Shown piece after piece: positions 1 to 7,380 of a DNA stretch of 64,000 nt. Made by a program: the position numbers and the translations under genes. Source of the DNA: Polyangiaceae bacterium (lineage in GTDB: Bacteria; Myxococcota_A; Polyangia; Polyangiales; Polyangiaceae). Within the stretch, counting starts at the first letter, position 1, and every line of letters starts with the position of its first letter. The DNA lies in NCBI GenBank assembly GCA_020633235.1, contig JACKEA010000011.1, positions 70,168 through 134,167 of the forward strand, written 5' to 3'. The notes below the pieces were generated by a model. That model was not told the origin of the DNA, made no database searches, and saw only the letters and a list, made by a program, of their open reading frames with translations.

Positions 1-120
1 AGAAGCTCCGCTGGTCGCTGCTCGACGCCGGGGTCGAGGCGCGGGTGGTCCTGGGCGGGGATCACGTCGGGGCACCGCGACCGGTCTCGCGTCCCTGAGG
101 CCGGGATATTCGTCGGCCCG

Positions 121-160
121 GGTCGTCCGGAATGGGTTGCAGGTGCTCGACGGCCCGCTT
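121..160 (+). pseudogene. EEP-nuclease gene fragment next to att-like copy A
   Basis: About 40 bases match positions 4957-4996 (inside the broken EEP-nuclease gene of E1) with roughly three differences and the same orientation; both read VVRNGL-x-V-x-DGPL. The match stops exactly where att-like copy A begins. This suggests that the DNA left of A is itself mobile cargo from another copy of the same kind of element. The bases before 121 (EAGIFVGP in a neighbouring frame) may continue the fragment, but this is uncertain. Confidence 0.55.
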
Positions 161-214
161 CACACCGCCTTGGCGCGGAGGGTGGCAAACGCGACGCCAC
201 CCTGGGTGCGCACC
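158..214 (-). repeat. att-like copy A (left boundary of E1)
   Basis: On the minus strand this reads as the 3' end of the radical-SAM gene at 14019-14075 and ends VAFATLRAKAV followed by TGA. It is almost identical to copy C over ~57 bp. A perfect 8-bp inverted repeat, AGGGTGGC (179-186) and GCCACCCT (196-203), encloses a 9-nt loop. Copy B (7265-7330) lies in the same orientation, so A and B are direct repeats around E1. I infer a site-specific integration or excision boundary. Confidence 0.75.
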
Positions 215-363
215 TGATCGGCGCAGGCTGGCGGTACGCTGAGCTGGCCGAGAACTGCGGTGGTTCAGTGAACGCGCTTCGGGTCCAGGCGATGCGCCTG
301 CGTCGCGACCTTCGCGAGCGCTACGCGTGCCTTGCCGAGGTCCTCCAGGGAGCCGCCGCGTAG
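214..363 (+). pseudogene. C-terminal fragment resembling sigma factor region 4 (HTH)
   Basis: An open stretch of 49 codons ends at TAG 361-363 and reads like the last helix-turn-helix of an RNA polymerase sigma factor (GWRYAELAE, then SVNALRVQAMRLRRDL). It starts immediately inside att-like copy A and has no promoter-proximal half, so it looks like a truncated remnant brought in with E1. Any HTH protein with a similar tail would fit. Confidence 0.4.
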
Positions 364-683
364 GTAACACTACGGCGTAGAGCCGAATGCGGCTCCCATG
401 CGTGACCTTGCTCTGGTTCGTTCGCGCGGGATTCCACGCGCCCACGCGCTTGTCCGATGGGCCTATGGCCACGCCTGCCTCACGACAAGCGGCACGCCGA
501 GTGCGGCCACAAGGTGGGGCCGCGGGTCATCTCCTTCTCGCTTTGGTGGCGGGGCGAGCGCACACAAGCCTACCGCAAGAGTTCGCGGCGGCGCTGGTGG
601 AAGATCTTGAAGCGGAGGTCCGCTGCAGGGATGGAAACCGAGGACGCTTCCGTCATGGCGAGCGGATCAAGGCGACCAGTGGC
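364..683. other. No convincing gene
   Basis: Several overlapping short frames are open but none has recognisable motifs or a good start. A stretch near 580-665 (EFAAALVEDLEAEV) looks vaguely coding. I treat the segment as decayed cargo. Confidence 0.5.
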
Positions 684-1100
684 TTAGAGTCGCGCAAGGC
701 TGGTTGCTGGCATCAGCATCGCTGCAGCGAACCCATTCGCTGCCACTCGGTGTCGAGGTACGGCTTGTGCCCATCAACGACGCCACGATCCAACCCCGTT
801 GAATCGACGTGCGCCAGGCGTCGGTCGACCAGTTCCTCCGGATGGATGTTGGCATGTCCAATCTCGTGGCCGAGAGTGAAGAGTGCACGCCCCGCGCCGG
901 CGCAAAGCTCGTAGTAGGTGTCCTCGCTGAGGGCTCCCACGATGGCTCCATCGTCGTCCGCGTACCGCGCTTGCGCCTCGAGCCCGAGGGGCAAGTCGAC
1001 GCCGTACTGCAGCGGCACGGTCCTGCCCTGGACCGTTACTTCGTAGTCGTCTAGACGCTCGAAAAGCTCCGGCCAGGTAGGTGGTCCAGTAACCAGGGCT
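684..1100 (-). pseudogene. ImmA/IrrE-type zinc metallopeptidase, 5'-truncated and frameshifted
   Basis: The reading frame contains FTLGHEIGHANIH, the HExxH zinc motif of the ImmA/IrrE peptidase family (DUF955), and continues to YLDTEWQ. The normal frame is lost there. A one-base shift near 734-741 restores the family's next block, NGFAAAMLMP, ending at TAA 684-686. The 5' end is missing: near 1100 the sequence becomes the start of the DUF2326 remnant on the other strand. Family members cleave phage or element repressors, or act as toxin-type proteases in defence loci. This copy is probably dead. Confidence 0.7.
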
Positions 1101-1105
1101 AGAGC

Positions 1106-1520
1106 GTGGTCACTGATGCGATTCTGACCTTTCAGGAAATCTCCTCGGCGCTCTATGAGGACTCGAAGGCGGGTGCTTTCGCGATCACGCCGACGCAGAA
1201 CGGCCCTGAGTTCGAGATCATGATCCACGGCTCGAAGAGCAAGGGAGTGACCAACATGCAAATCTTCTGCTTCGACATGATGCTGTTGAGCCTAACGCAC
1301 GGTCGAAGCCCGGGTTTCGTGATCCACGATAGCCATATCTCCGATGGTGTCGATGAACGTCAAATCGGGAAGCCTTGGCGATCGGTGCGGAGCTGGCCCC
1401 CGAACACTCATGCCATCCGCGCGGACGTCGATGCAGTACTCACATCTACGAGCGCGCGATCCCCGTTCGGCTGACCGATGCGACGGAGGATGGTGGCCTC
1501 TTTGGCTTCCGTTCGACTAG
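1106..1520 (+). pseudogene. DUF2326 protein, C-terminal remnant with two frameshifts
   Basis: The frame from 1106 shows the DUF2326 signature: NGPEFEIMIHG, then NMQIFCFDMMLL, then GFVIHDSHISDGVDERQIGK. A missing base near 1374 throws it out of frame. The next frame continues ALAIGAELAPEH and later LTDATEDGGLFGF. A second lost base near 1511 (one T in GGCTTCCGTT) disconnects the natural end at TAG 1518-1520. DUF2326 domains sit at the C-terminus of SMC/RecN-like ATPases found in defence-type operons. The ATPase half is absent, cut at the same junction (~1100) that truncates the ImmA remnant. Confidence 0.65.
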
Positions 1521-2635
1521 GCGAACAGGTTCCGAGCCCGGTCGTAGGACGTAACCGCGTTCAAGCCGAGTCCCTCTCCGGCCACAGTCCTTAACAGGCG
1601 GATCTCTTCTCGATACGGTGCTTCCTCCGCCCTGCCCTGGATGATCGAGCCCAATCGGCGGGTACACATTCCGGCAACCAGGTCTGCGACCTGGATTCCT
1701 GCTGCCTCATGCGAGGTGGCGAACGAGAGCGAGACCTTTCCGGTGCCGAAATCCCAATTCACAAGAGCCTGGGCGACTGACGTACTCAACAGATTCGCGT
1801 TCGCGTTCGACTCCAGCAGTGTGGCGTACCGTTCAAGGATTGGGCGAACATGGGGTTGATCGTCGTGGACCACGCTTGCCGCAGGCCAGGAGGTCGCCGC
1901 TCTGTTGACCCGGGCGTACAGGTTTGTGAAGGCGTTCACGTGAGGGAGCATGGCGTAGCGAGTCCTGCCCCTGCTGTCCGGTTCTGGAAGAAGTTGGTCG
2001 GGGGGGACCGGCTCCAACTGGCGAGCCCTTGTCGCCACGTCTAGCACTTCGAGAAGCGTCCCCAGCTCTTCGCGAGGCCCCGGCGGCGCCCACCGTCGGG
2101 CTGTGAGGACGCCATCGCGGAGGCTGGCCTCGAAGTCGCTGACGGTCTGCTGGTTCGGGTTCTGAGCGAACACGAGGTAGGGCTGAACGTAGCTCGATGG
2201 CACCTGATGCGTCAGAAGTTCGGCGAGCATGTTGGCGAGGTCGAGCGAATCCTGCGAAGTCTGGTCGAACCAAGGCCCTCCGAGGAAGTAGCTCACGATG
2301 CTGGTGGCCAGGTAGTACGCCTTGTCCATCAGCTCGATGAAGATTGGCGTCGATGCCTCGATGAGACCGCGGACGAGTTCGACTCCGAGACCAGGATGGC
2401 GAGCCAGCGTGCTCGACTTGAACTCGGGAGCCTGGATCCGGTGGCGTCGGCGAAGGTCGTCCAGGAGCCGATCGAGGAGACCGGAGCCGAGCGGTTCGCC
2501 GATGCCTACGAGTGCGAACGCGGGCTGCCCACCGAACGCCTCGACGATCTTGGCGGCATCCCCAGTGTTGCCGCTCTCATCGACGAATACGGTGAAAGGT
2601 GACTCGGGCGATATGGGAACCGAAGCGTTCGGCAT
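1517..2635 (-). CDS. DUF3800 domain protein
   Basis: A 372-residue protein. Near the N-terminus it has VFVDESGNTG (about residues 16-25), the acidic DESG motif that defines DUF3800, a family often proposed to have a nuclease-like fold and frequent in phage and defence islands. The C-terminal part includes a predicted second acidic segment, AAGIQVADLVAG, also typical of the family. I chose ATG 2635; the frame is open farther upstream, but that part overlaps the 112-residue gene, which ends at 2640. The four-base spacing suggests co-transcription. It is intact, unlike most of E1. Molecular function is unknown. Confidence 0.75.
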   Translation of the reverse strand: MPNASVPISPESPFTVFVDESGNTGDAAKIVEAFGGQPAFALVGIGEPLGSGLLDRLLDDLRRRHRIQAPEFKSSTLARHPGLGVELVRGLIEASTPIFIELMDKAYYLATSIVSYFLGGPWFDQTSQDSLDLANMLAELLTHQVPSSYVQPYLVFAQNPNQQTVSDFEASLRDGVLTARRWAPPGPREELGTLLEVLDVATRARQLEPVPPDQLLPEPDSRGRTRYAMLPHVNAFTNLYARVNRAATSWPAASVVHDDQPHVRPILERYATLLESNANANLLSTSVAQALVNWDFGTGKVSLSFATSHEAAGIQVADLVAGMCTRRLGSIIQGRAEEAPYREEIRLLRTVAGEGLGLNAVTSYDRARNLFA

Positions 2636-2639
2636 CCAT

Positions 2640-2978
2640 CTATCCTGGCCGCGTCTGACCTCGACGCTTCGCAGTGTCGAAGTAGCCGGTCCGCTTCGTC
2701 CCGTCGAGCACGGCCCAGGCGCCATCGGAGAAGTGCTCGACCCAGACTATCGACCTCAAGGTGTCGTCGGGGTGGGAATCCGCGTCGGCCGTATTCACCC
2801 GGGAGAAGGTGACGTTGGCAGCGGCTGCGGCCTCGGCAAGCGACCGGCAAAACCGAGGTGGGTTGTAGGGCTTGCCGTCGAAGCTGTGCCGTACAGCGAA
2901 GTGAAGACCATCGCGTGCTGCCTCTTGTTGCCGTCGAAGCAGGTCACGCTTGGACATCTCAGCCTTGGTCGGGGGCAT
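2640..2978 (-). CDS. Small hypothetical protein paired with DUF3800
   Basis: A 112-residue, basic N-terminal protein (KAEMSKRDLLRRQQEAARDG) with a more acidic C-terminal half containing IVWVEHFSDGAWAVLDG. I do not recognise a family. It stops four bases before the DUF3800 start, so the two probably form one transcript. A partner or antitoxin role is possible but only inferred. ATG 2996 is an alternative start that adds six residues. Confidence 0.55.
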   Translation of the reverse strand: MPPTKAEMSKRDLLRRQQEAARDGLHFAVRHSFDGKPYNPPRFCRSLAEAAAAANVTFSRVNTADADSHPDDTLRSIVWVEHFSDGAWAVLDGTKRTGYFDTAKRRGQTRPG

Positions 2979-3074
2979 GCAACAAGTGTAGATCATTGTG
3001 CCGGTGGGCCCCGAGGGCGGCGCGTCGGTACCGCTTGCTTGACGTTGGTGGTGCCCGAGGGATAGGGCCTCGGA

Positions 3075-3839
3075 ATGGCCAGCGACGAGCGTCCCGAGGA
3101 AGCCAGGGTCCGGCGGATCCTTGAAGGAGATGGGTTCAACGTCGAGCGAATCCCGGAGGACCAGCAGGCCAAGCGAGCCGACTACCTGGCCCGCCGCGGC
3201 TCCGAGACCTACTTGGTCGAAGTGAAGCGGATCGACGAGGCAGCGTGGACGTTTGACGCCGAGAACCTCGCGATGCGCGACATCCCTCTTAGCTACCGAA
3301 ACGGTATCTCGAAGGTGGTACGTGATGCGGTTGCGCAGCTCATGTCCACGCCTGTTGCCGTCTCAGACCCGCTCAGGGTCGCATGGTTTGTTGCGACGGG
3401 CATCGAGGCAGAAGCCTACGTCGAACAAGTGCGGGCCACGCTGTACGGGGCGGTCGATCTCATCTGGACGATGGGTGCAGACGGAGCCAAGTGCAAGCGG
3501 TGCTACTTCTTCACCTGGTCCGAGTTCATGGGGCTGCCGAACCTGGACGCCGCTGTCGTGGGGACCGCCTCGCAGGGGCAACTCTGCATCAACAGTCACG
3601 GGCGGCAGACGGATCGCGTTTGTGCTTGTGCTCTCCGCCAGCTCTTCGGTGAAGCGGCATTGGACCCGCTGGCGGAGGAGGCTGCGGGGGCCGCATTCAT
3701 TGCCGACGCTGCCTCCGACGTTCGTGACGAGGCCGCGATGCTCGAATCCGTAAAGGCGAAGTACGGACTCTCGTTCCTCCTTCCGTTCAAGCCAACGCAG
3801 CACACCGGGGTGGCCTGGCTGCCCGGTGGGCGGACCTGA
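3075..3839 (+). CDS. PD-(D/E)XK-like nuclease-fold protein
   Basis: A 254-residue protein. The N-terminal part has KRADYLAR followed by TYLVEVKR (about residues 33-52), the D...ExK arrangement of restriction-endonuclease-fold enzymes. The remainder has two Cys pairs (KCKRCYFF and RVCACALRQLFG), which could bind metal, and a C-terminal segment with no clear motif. No membrane segment is seen. It is divergent from the DUF3800 operon, with ~80 bases between 2996 and 3075, so the two may share a promoter region. It could act in DNA degradation within a defence locus; the exact role is unknown. Confidence 0.55.
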   Translation: MASDERPEEARVRRILEGDGFNVERIPEDQQAKRADYLARRGSETYLVEVKRIDEAAWTFDAENLAMRDIPLSYRNGISKVVRDAVAQLMSTPVAVSDPLRVAWFVATGIEAEAYVEQVRATLYGAVDLIWTMGADGAKCKRCYFFTWSEFMGLPNLDAAVVGTASQGQLCINSHGRQTDRVCACALRQLFGEAALDPLAEEAAGAAFIADAASDVRDEAAMLESVKAKYGLSFLLPFKPTQHTGVAWLPGGRT

Positions 3840-4043
3840 ACGCCCCGCTATCACCCCTGCGGGCGTCCATGGATGTTCAGCTCGGTGGCTGCCGGGATGT
3901 TGCGGCACGCCCATGGTGCAGGACATCCAGTTCATCACCATTGCGGGCGAGTCAGGATGTCCAGACCCGAAATCGTGGCTTGCGCTGCCTTGGTGCGCAC
4001 TGGGCTGACACTGGGTAGGCTCTCCGCGTCGGAGGGCCATGCC

Positions 4044-4460
4044 GTGAAAGTTCTTCAAACCATCGGGCGCCATAGCGCGTCGGGCCAGGAAGGCATCTTC
4101 CAGTACAAGCGAACCGTCAAGGGCGTGTTCATAGACTCCAGCGTCGGGCGGGCGGCGCTTACTCCAGACAAGGTGACAATCACGCATGACGAGTGGACCT
4201 CGATTCTAAAGGCGATCGAGGCGCTGCCTCAGCAGACGTTTCGCCTGACTCGTTCCGGCACCGGCGACAAGCCAACGCAGAGCATGTACGACACGATCAG
4301 TAGTGCCGTTCCGAGCCCAGCCCATGGGTAGCACTGGAATGACTCGTGGCTCGCGTACATCGCGGCGATTCTCGAGCACGAAGGCTCGATCGACCACTAT
4401 GGCGGGCCACTGGGTCACGGCGACGGCGCTCCTATCATCTTTGCGCGGGACGTGACCTAG
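4044..4460 (+). pseudogene. Hypothetical gene interrupted by an in-frame TAG
   Basis: GTG 4044 follows GGAGGG at a spacing of about 8 bases. The frame encodes 95 residues (KGVFIDSSVGRAALTP, then EWTSILKAIEAL) to TAG 4329-4331. The same frame then continues coherently (DSWLAYIAAILEHEGSIDHYGG) to TAG 4458-4460. One nonsense change therefore explains the break. The 3.84-4.04 kb interval before it holds no obvious gene. I do not recognise the family. A functional 95-residue product cannot be excluded. Confidence 0.5.
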
Positions 4461-4466
4461 CTCATC

Positions 4467-4736
4467 GTCGAGTCCCCGGGCGCATCTGGATTGGCGGCCC
4501 GTTCACGGTGGATGAGCTGCCCGTGCGGGATCGACGGGACCGATGAGCACCTACCCGACACCAGCGGCAACGACACGCTCCGGGCGCTGATGTTGGCGGC
4601 CCGGCTGCTCTCACTGCGCCTGTCGGACTTCAAGGACAAGGGCGCGCGGGTCGTCTATCCAGGGACCAACGACGAGGTCGATCTGGAGGCGGTACTTCAC
4701 CAAGTGGGTGGGATAGCCTACCGGCGGGGAGGAGCT
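4467..4736 (+). pseudogene. CPCGI-(D/E)-G family small gene, frameshifted (E1 copy)
   Basis: One frame gives IGGPFTVDE. After a one-base shift near 4515, the other frame gives CPCGIDG, DTSGNDTLRALMLAARLL and LSDFKDKG. The same order (YTVDE, CPCGIEG, DTLQALMLAARLL) occurs in E2 at 16515-16797, so this is a conserved family shared by the two elements. It lies directly before the EEP-nuclease start at 4738. The layout resembles small DUF6968-type proteins, but I am not certain of the name. Confidence 0.55.
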
Positions 4737-4737
4737 G

Positions 4738-5442
4738 ATGTCCTTCAAGATCGTCACCTGGAACATGGGATGCGGGCCGCCACACTCTGGCTACCCGAAG
4801 GACCACGATTGAGCGTGGGCGTATCTTCTGGACGACCTCCGCCCGGACATCGCCCTGGTTCAAAAAGACCCTGATCTCCAAGCTCGATGCCTTGCAAGGC
4901 CGCTACGTCGTCAAGGTCTGCAATCCGGTGGAGGGCGCAGACGCTGGAACTGCCGTGGTCGTCCGGAATGGGTTGTCGGTGATCGACGGCCCGCTCATCA
5001 CCGTGAGCAACGTAGCCTACGTTGCCACGGCTACGGTGCCCACGTCCGACGGGGCGTTCGACCTTTGCAGTGTGCGCGTCTACCCCGGGAAGAAACAGTT
5101 CGCCGGCCTTCATCAGCTCGTGGAGGTCGCCGCAACGCTGTTCAACAACCCAACGGTGATCGCTGGGGACTTCAACGCCGCCAGGAAGTTTGGGAAGCGG
5201 TACGCCAAGTTTCTTCGAGGACATGCACGAGAACGGCTTCCTCGACGCCTACTACCGCCAGCACGCTCGGGAGGGTTGGAGCTTCTGGGGCAAGCAGGCC
5301 AAGGAGCAGTACCAGGACGACCACTTCCAGCAAGACGTGGGTAGCGAAGGTCGTGAACTGCGAGATCATCAACGAGCCGAAGATCGTCCACGAGGTCAGC
5401 GACCACGGCCCGGTGGTGCTGGAGCTGGACGTTGGTCCGTAG
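4738..5442 (+). pseudogene. Endonuclease/exonuclease/phosphatase (EEP) family nuclease, multiply broken
   Basis: ATG 4738 follows GGGAGGAG. All hallmark EEP blocks are present but spread over three frames. IVTWNMGC is the N-terminal Asn block. An in-frame TGA lies at 4810-4812. LRPDIALVQKD is the metal-binding acidic block, here with K replacing the usual Glu. VIAGDFNA and VSDHGPVVLEL (catalytic Asp-His) complete the set. Frame changes are needed near 4870, 5210 and 5340. The intact ancestor would have been about 230 residues, a metal-dependent phosphoesterase or nuclease. A fragment of a second copy abuts att-like copy A at 121-160. Confidence 0.75.
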
Positions 5443-5466
5443 AGGCTTGCCCGCCACGATGGCTCC

Positions 5467-5833
5467 CTACCCATCGACGCCCAGGCCGAGCAAACACGTG
5501 CTCTGGCGGGTCGAGGGCGGCCTGGTCGGATCGATGACGAACATGATGGCCTTCTCGCCACCTACTTTCGGCGTAACGTCGATCAATTCGTCGTCGGAAC
5601 TGCGCCAGACGGTGTGAAATTCTGCCTCGACCCACACGCCCGGGAACAACCAGAGGCACCAACCGTAGACGGCCTCCCCACCGTCCGCGCCCGAAGCAGT
5701 CGCCGACAACGCCACCGCCGGTAGGGCGCACTTCTACCTGAACAGGAGGATCTTGGCAGTCCAGCTTGTGGACGAGCGAGTTGACGTATCTATCGATGGT
5801 CGGCGGAACGATGGTGTCGCCCATGGTGGGCAT
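5467..5833 (-). pseudogene. Conserved hypothetical gene with a frameshift
   Basis: The first frame (ATG 5833) gives PPTIDRYVNSLVHKLDC. The second frame from ~5740 gives GWCLWLFPGVWVEAEFH, DDELIDVTPK and GEKAIMFVIDP. The AEFH-x-VW-[RE]-x-(8)-D-[IV]-TP pattern is one I recognise from recurrent hypothetical proteins of unknown role. The two halves need a one-base shift around 5720-5745 to join. Confidence 0.5.
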
Positions 5834-5931
5834 GCTACCGCCGGCTCGGCGGACAAATAGAGCCTCCAACGGCGCCATTCAGCGCCTGCCGAGCACCCAG
5901 GGGGGCTTCGCACGTGTGCCAAGCTCGTGAG

Positions 5932-6375
5932 ATGGCGTCGTCCGAAGTCTCCTATGAGCGGCTCTTCCAAGACGAGTACAGGTGGCTCTGCGACGTGCTC
6001 GACCTGGCACCCGTGGACCTGGTGTTAATCCCTGATGACGACCTGGAGGTTGACCCTAGGTACGGGGGAACACCCCGTAGAATCGAGACCCGATACTCCC
6101 AACATGACGCCAGCGTCGTCCGGAGTACTGCGACCTCGGAGAGCGGTGAGCCGCCTACGTGGAGCACCACCGAAGCGGAAGGCTACCTATTCTGGGAAGA
6201 GTGGCGCACAACATTGTGGCACGAGGTTTCGCACCAAGTACAAGACGAGTGCGGGTTCGGCTGGGACGCCACTGTGGAGAATGGGCACGGCTCGACTTGG
6301 TCCGCCGCGCTGGATTGGATGGCTCGGCGGCTTGGATGTCCATCTGGCGAGACACTCAAGCGCCTCCTCGCGTAG
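5932..6375 (+). CDS. SprT-like zinc metallopeptidase
   Basis: A 147-residue protein whose C-terminal half reads TLWHEVSHQVQDE (HExxH at about residues 97-101) followed by GHGSTWSAALDWMARRLG. This matches the SprT/Spartan and related metallopeptidase layout, in which a third ligand follows about 20 residues downstream. The N-terminal region is acidic and contains no signal peptide, suggesting a cytoplasmic enzyme. I chose ATG 5932 over the in-frame GTG/ATG at 5914 because of protein length. It is intact, and faces the GIY-YIG gene tail to tail. Confidence 0.6.
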   Translation: MASSEVSYERLFQDEYRWLCDVLDLAPVDLVLIPDDDLEVDPRYGGTPRRIETRYSQHDASVVRSTATSESGEPPTWSTTEAEGYLFWEEWRTTLWHEVSHQVQDECGFGWDATVENGHGSTWSAALDWMARRLGCPSGETLKRLLA

Positions 6376-6452
6376 ACCGAGTCATCTCGGACGCCCCTTG
6401 GTGCACCTGGGTGCAGTGGGACCCGCCCTAGCGAGTCGAGAAACCGGACGCA

Positions 6453-6842
6453 CTAGGAGGCACGGCACGTATCGCAGCCCTGGCAACTTGGCAGGATCCG
6501 CGTCCGCTGCCCTTCTTTGATCTTCCACGTACAGGGTGACAGATGCACAAGGTCGAGAGTCCTCTTGGCCTCGCAGTGCTCGATGAACTGCACCAGCGAC
6601 GCATGCCGGTGGAACCACTCGCTCTGCTCAACGCGGGCGATTCTAAAAAAGTAGTGAAGCCATTGCTCTTCGCGCTCTGTTCCGACGGCGTGAAAGCGCA
6701 TCTTGAGCTTCCGAGGGTTGCCAGTTTGCAGGGTGCTCAGGCGATAGCTTTCTCGGAACTGCGTGCAGTGACCGATCTTGATGTGCAAAACCTCGTCGTC
6801 GGGCCCGAGTTCTTCCACGAAGTAGACGCTTGTGCCTGACAT
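6453..6842 (-). CDS. GIY-YIG/T5orf172-like nuclease-domain protein
   Basis: A 129-residue protein. SVYFVEE near the start, LHIKIGHCT, then RLSTLQTGNPRKL form the N-terminal GIY-YIG pattern of the T5orf172/Mug113 group, where the second block is typically IKIG and is followed by RLxxLQxGNP. The conserved Glu region is probably within EREEQWLHYFF. The C-terminus carries a CxxCxxC-type tail (PSCQGCDTC). No membrane segments. Start ATG 6842 is preferred to 6854. It is the last gene before the end module of E1. Confidence 0.6.
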   Translation of the reverse strand: MSGTSVYFVEELGPDDEVLHIKIGHCTQFRESYRLSTLQTGNPRKLKMRFHAVGTEREEQWLHYFFRIARVEQSEWFHRHASLVQFIEHCEAKRTLDLVHLSPCTWKIKEGQRTRILPSCQGCDTCRAS

Positions 6843-7015
6843 GGGTGCCGTCACCTACGTTACAGCGATCCCTGGCCTCTTTGGCCCTCCAATTGTCGGC
6901 GAATCGTCAGCACTCGCCGCAAGGAGCCGCTTGTGGGACAGCCCCCTTGGAGCCATGGCCGCTGCGCAGAACTAAGCCGACGGGGACGGGGCCTCAGACT
7001 CGACGAACCTTCGAC
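6843..7015. other. Intergenic stretch before R1
   Basis: No convincing gene. It leads into the R1 repeat and ends with CTGTCGTGG at 7016. Short open frames here lack starts or motifs. Confidence 0.5.
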
Positions 7016-7194
7016 CTGTCGTGGAACTGTCGCGGCAACGGACTTTCGGTCCGGTGCCTGCGGGCTGGTGCGGAAGTCAAACCGGGAAACTGAAAGAGGT
7101 TCCGCAATTGGCCGCATCATCCCGCAGCGTTGTCGCGGTGCGGGGACTTCGAATCCCGAGGTCGCAGGGTTCGCATCCCGCCCGGGCGCGCCGA
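7016..7194 (+). repeat. R1 repeat of the E1 end module, with tRNA-Arg 3'-half-like sequence
   Basis: This ~180-bp unit aligns along its length (roughly 80% by eye) with the reverse complement of 14203-14392. It contains CTGTCGTGG (7016-7024), CTGTCGCGG (7027-7035) and TTGTCGCGG (7130-7138), and a hairpin built on CGGAC...GTCCG (about 7046-7060). It ends with 7145-7192, which resembles the 3' half of a tRNA-Arg(TCG): anticodon-loop-like CTTCGAA, GGTCGCAGGGTTCGCATCC in place of the T-arm, and CGCGCC. The 5' half of the tRNA is absent, so it is not a functional tRNA gene. The repeated CTGTCGTGG motifs resemble recombinase arm sites, which is inference. Confidence 0.65.
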
Positions 7195-7264
7195 GCGCGT
7201 GGACCTTTGAACGAGGTACAACAACGCCGCCACCGTGACGGCCCGCGGTCCTCGTTCTCGCTTG

Positions 7265-7330
7265 GCCAGCTCAAGTAGCCCTCACACCGCCTTGGCGCGC
7301 AGGGTGGCGAACGCGACGCGACCCTGGGTT
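7265..7330 (-). repeat. att-like copy B (right boundary of E1)
   Basis: On the minus strand this reads TQGRVAFATLRAKAV then TGA and continues GGCTACTTGAGCTGGCC, which copy C also has (GGCTACTCGAGTTGGCC). The hairpin arms are AGGGTCGC and GCCACCCT, with one mismatch. Together with R1 it forms an end module of ~320 bp repeated inverted at 14019-14392. Confidence 0.75.
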
Positions 7331-7380
7331 CCGGGCGTCGCGACGGCGGCGATACCCTCCTCGGCGCTGGCGAACCCGTT

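Noticed and set aside
158..214. The hairpin cores as Rho-independent terminators or integron attC sites
   Set aside because: There is no T-tract after the stem, no integron integrase, and the consensus RYYYAAC/GTTRRRY ends of attC are absent.
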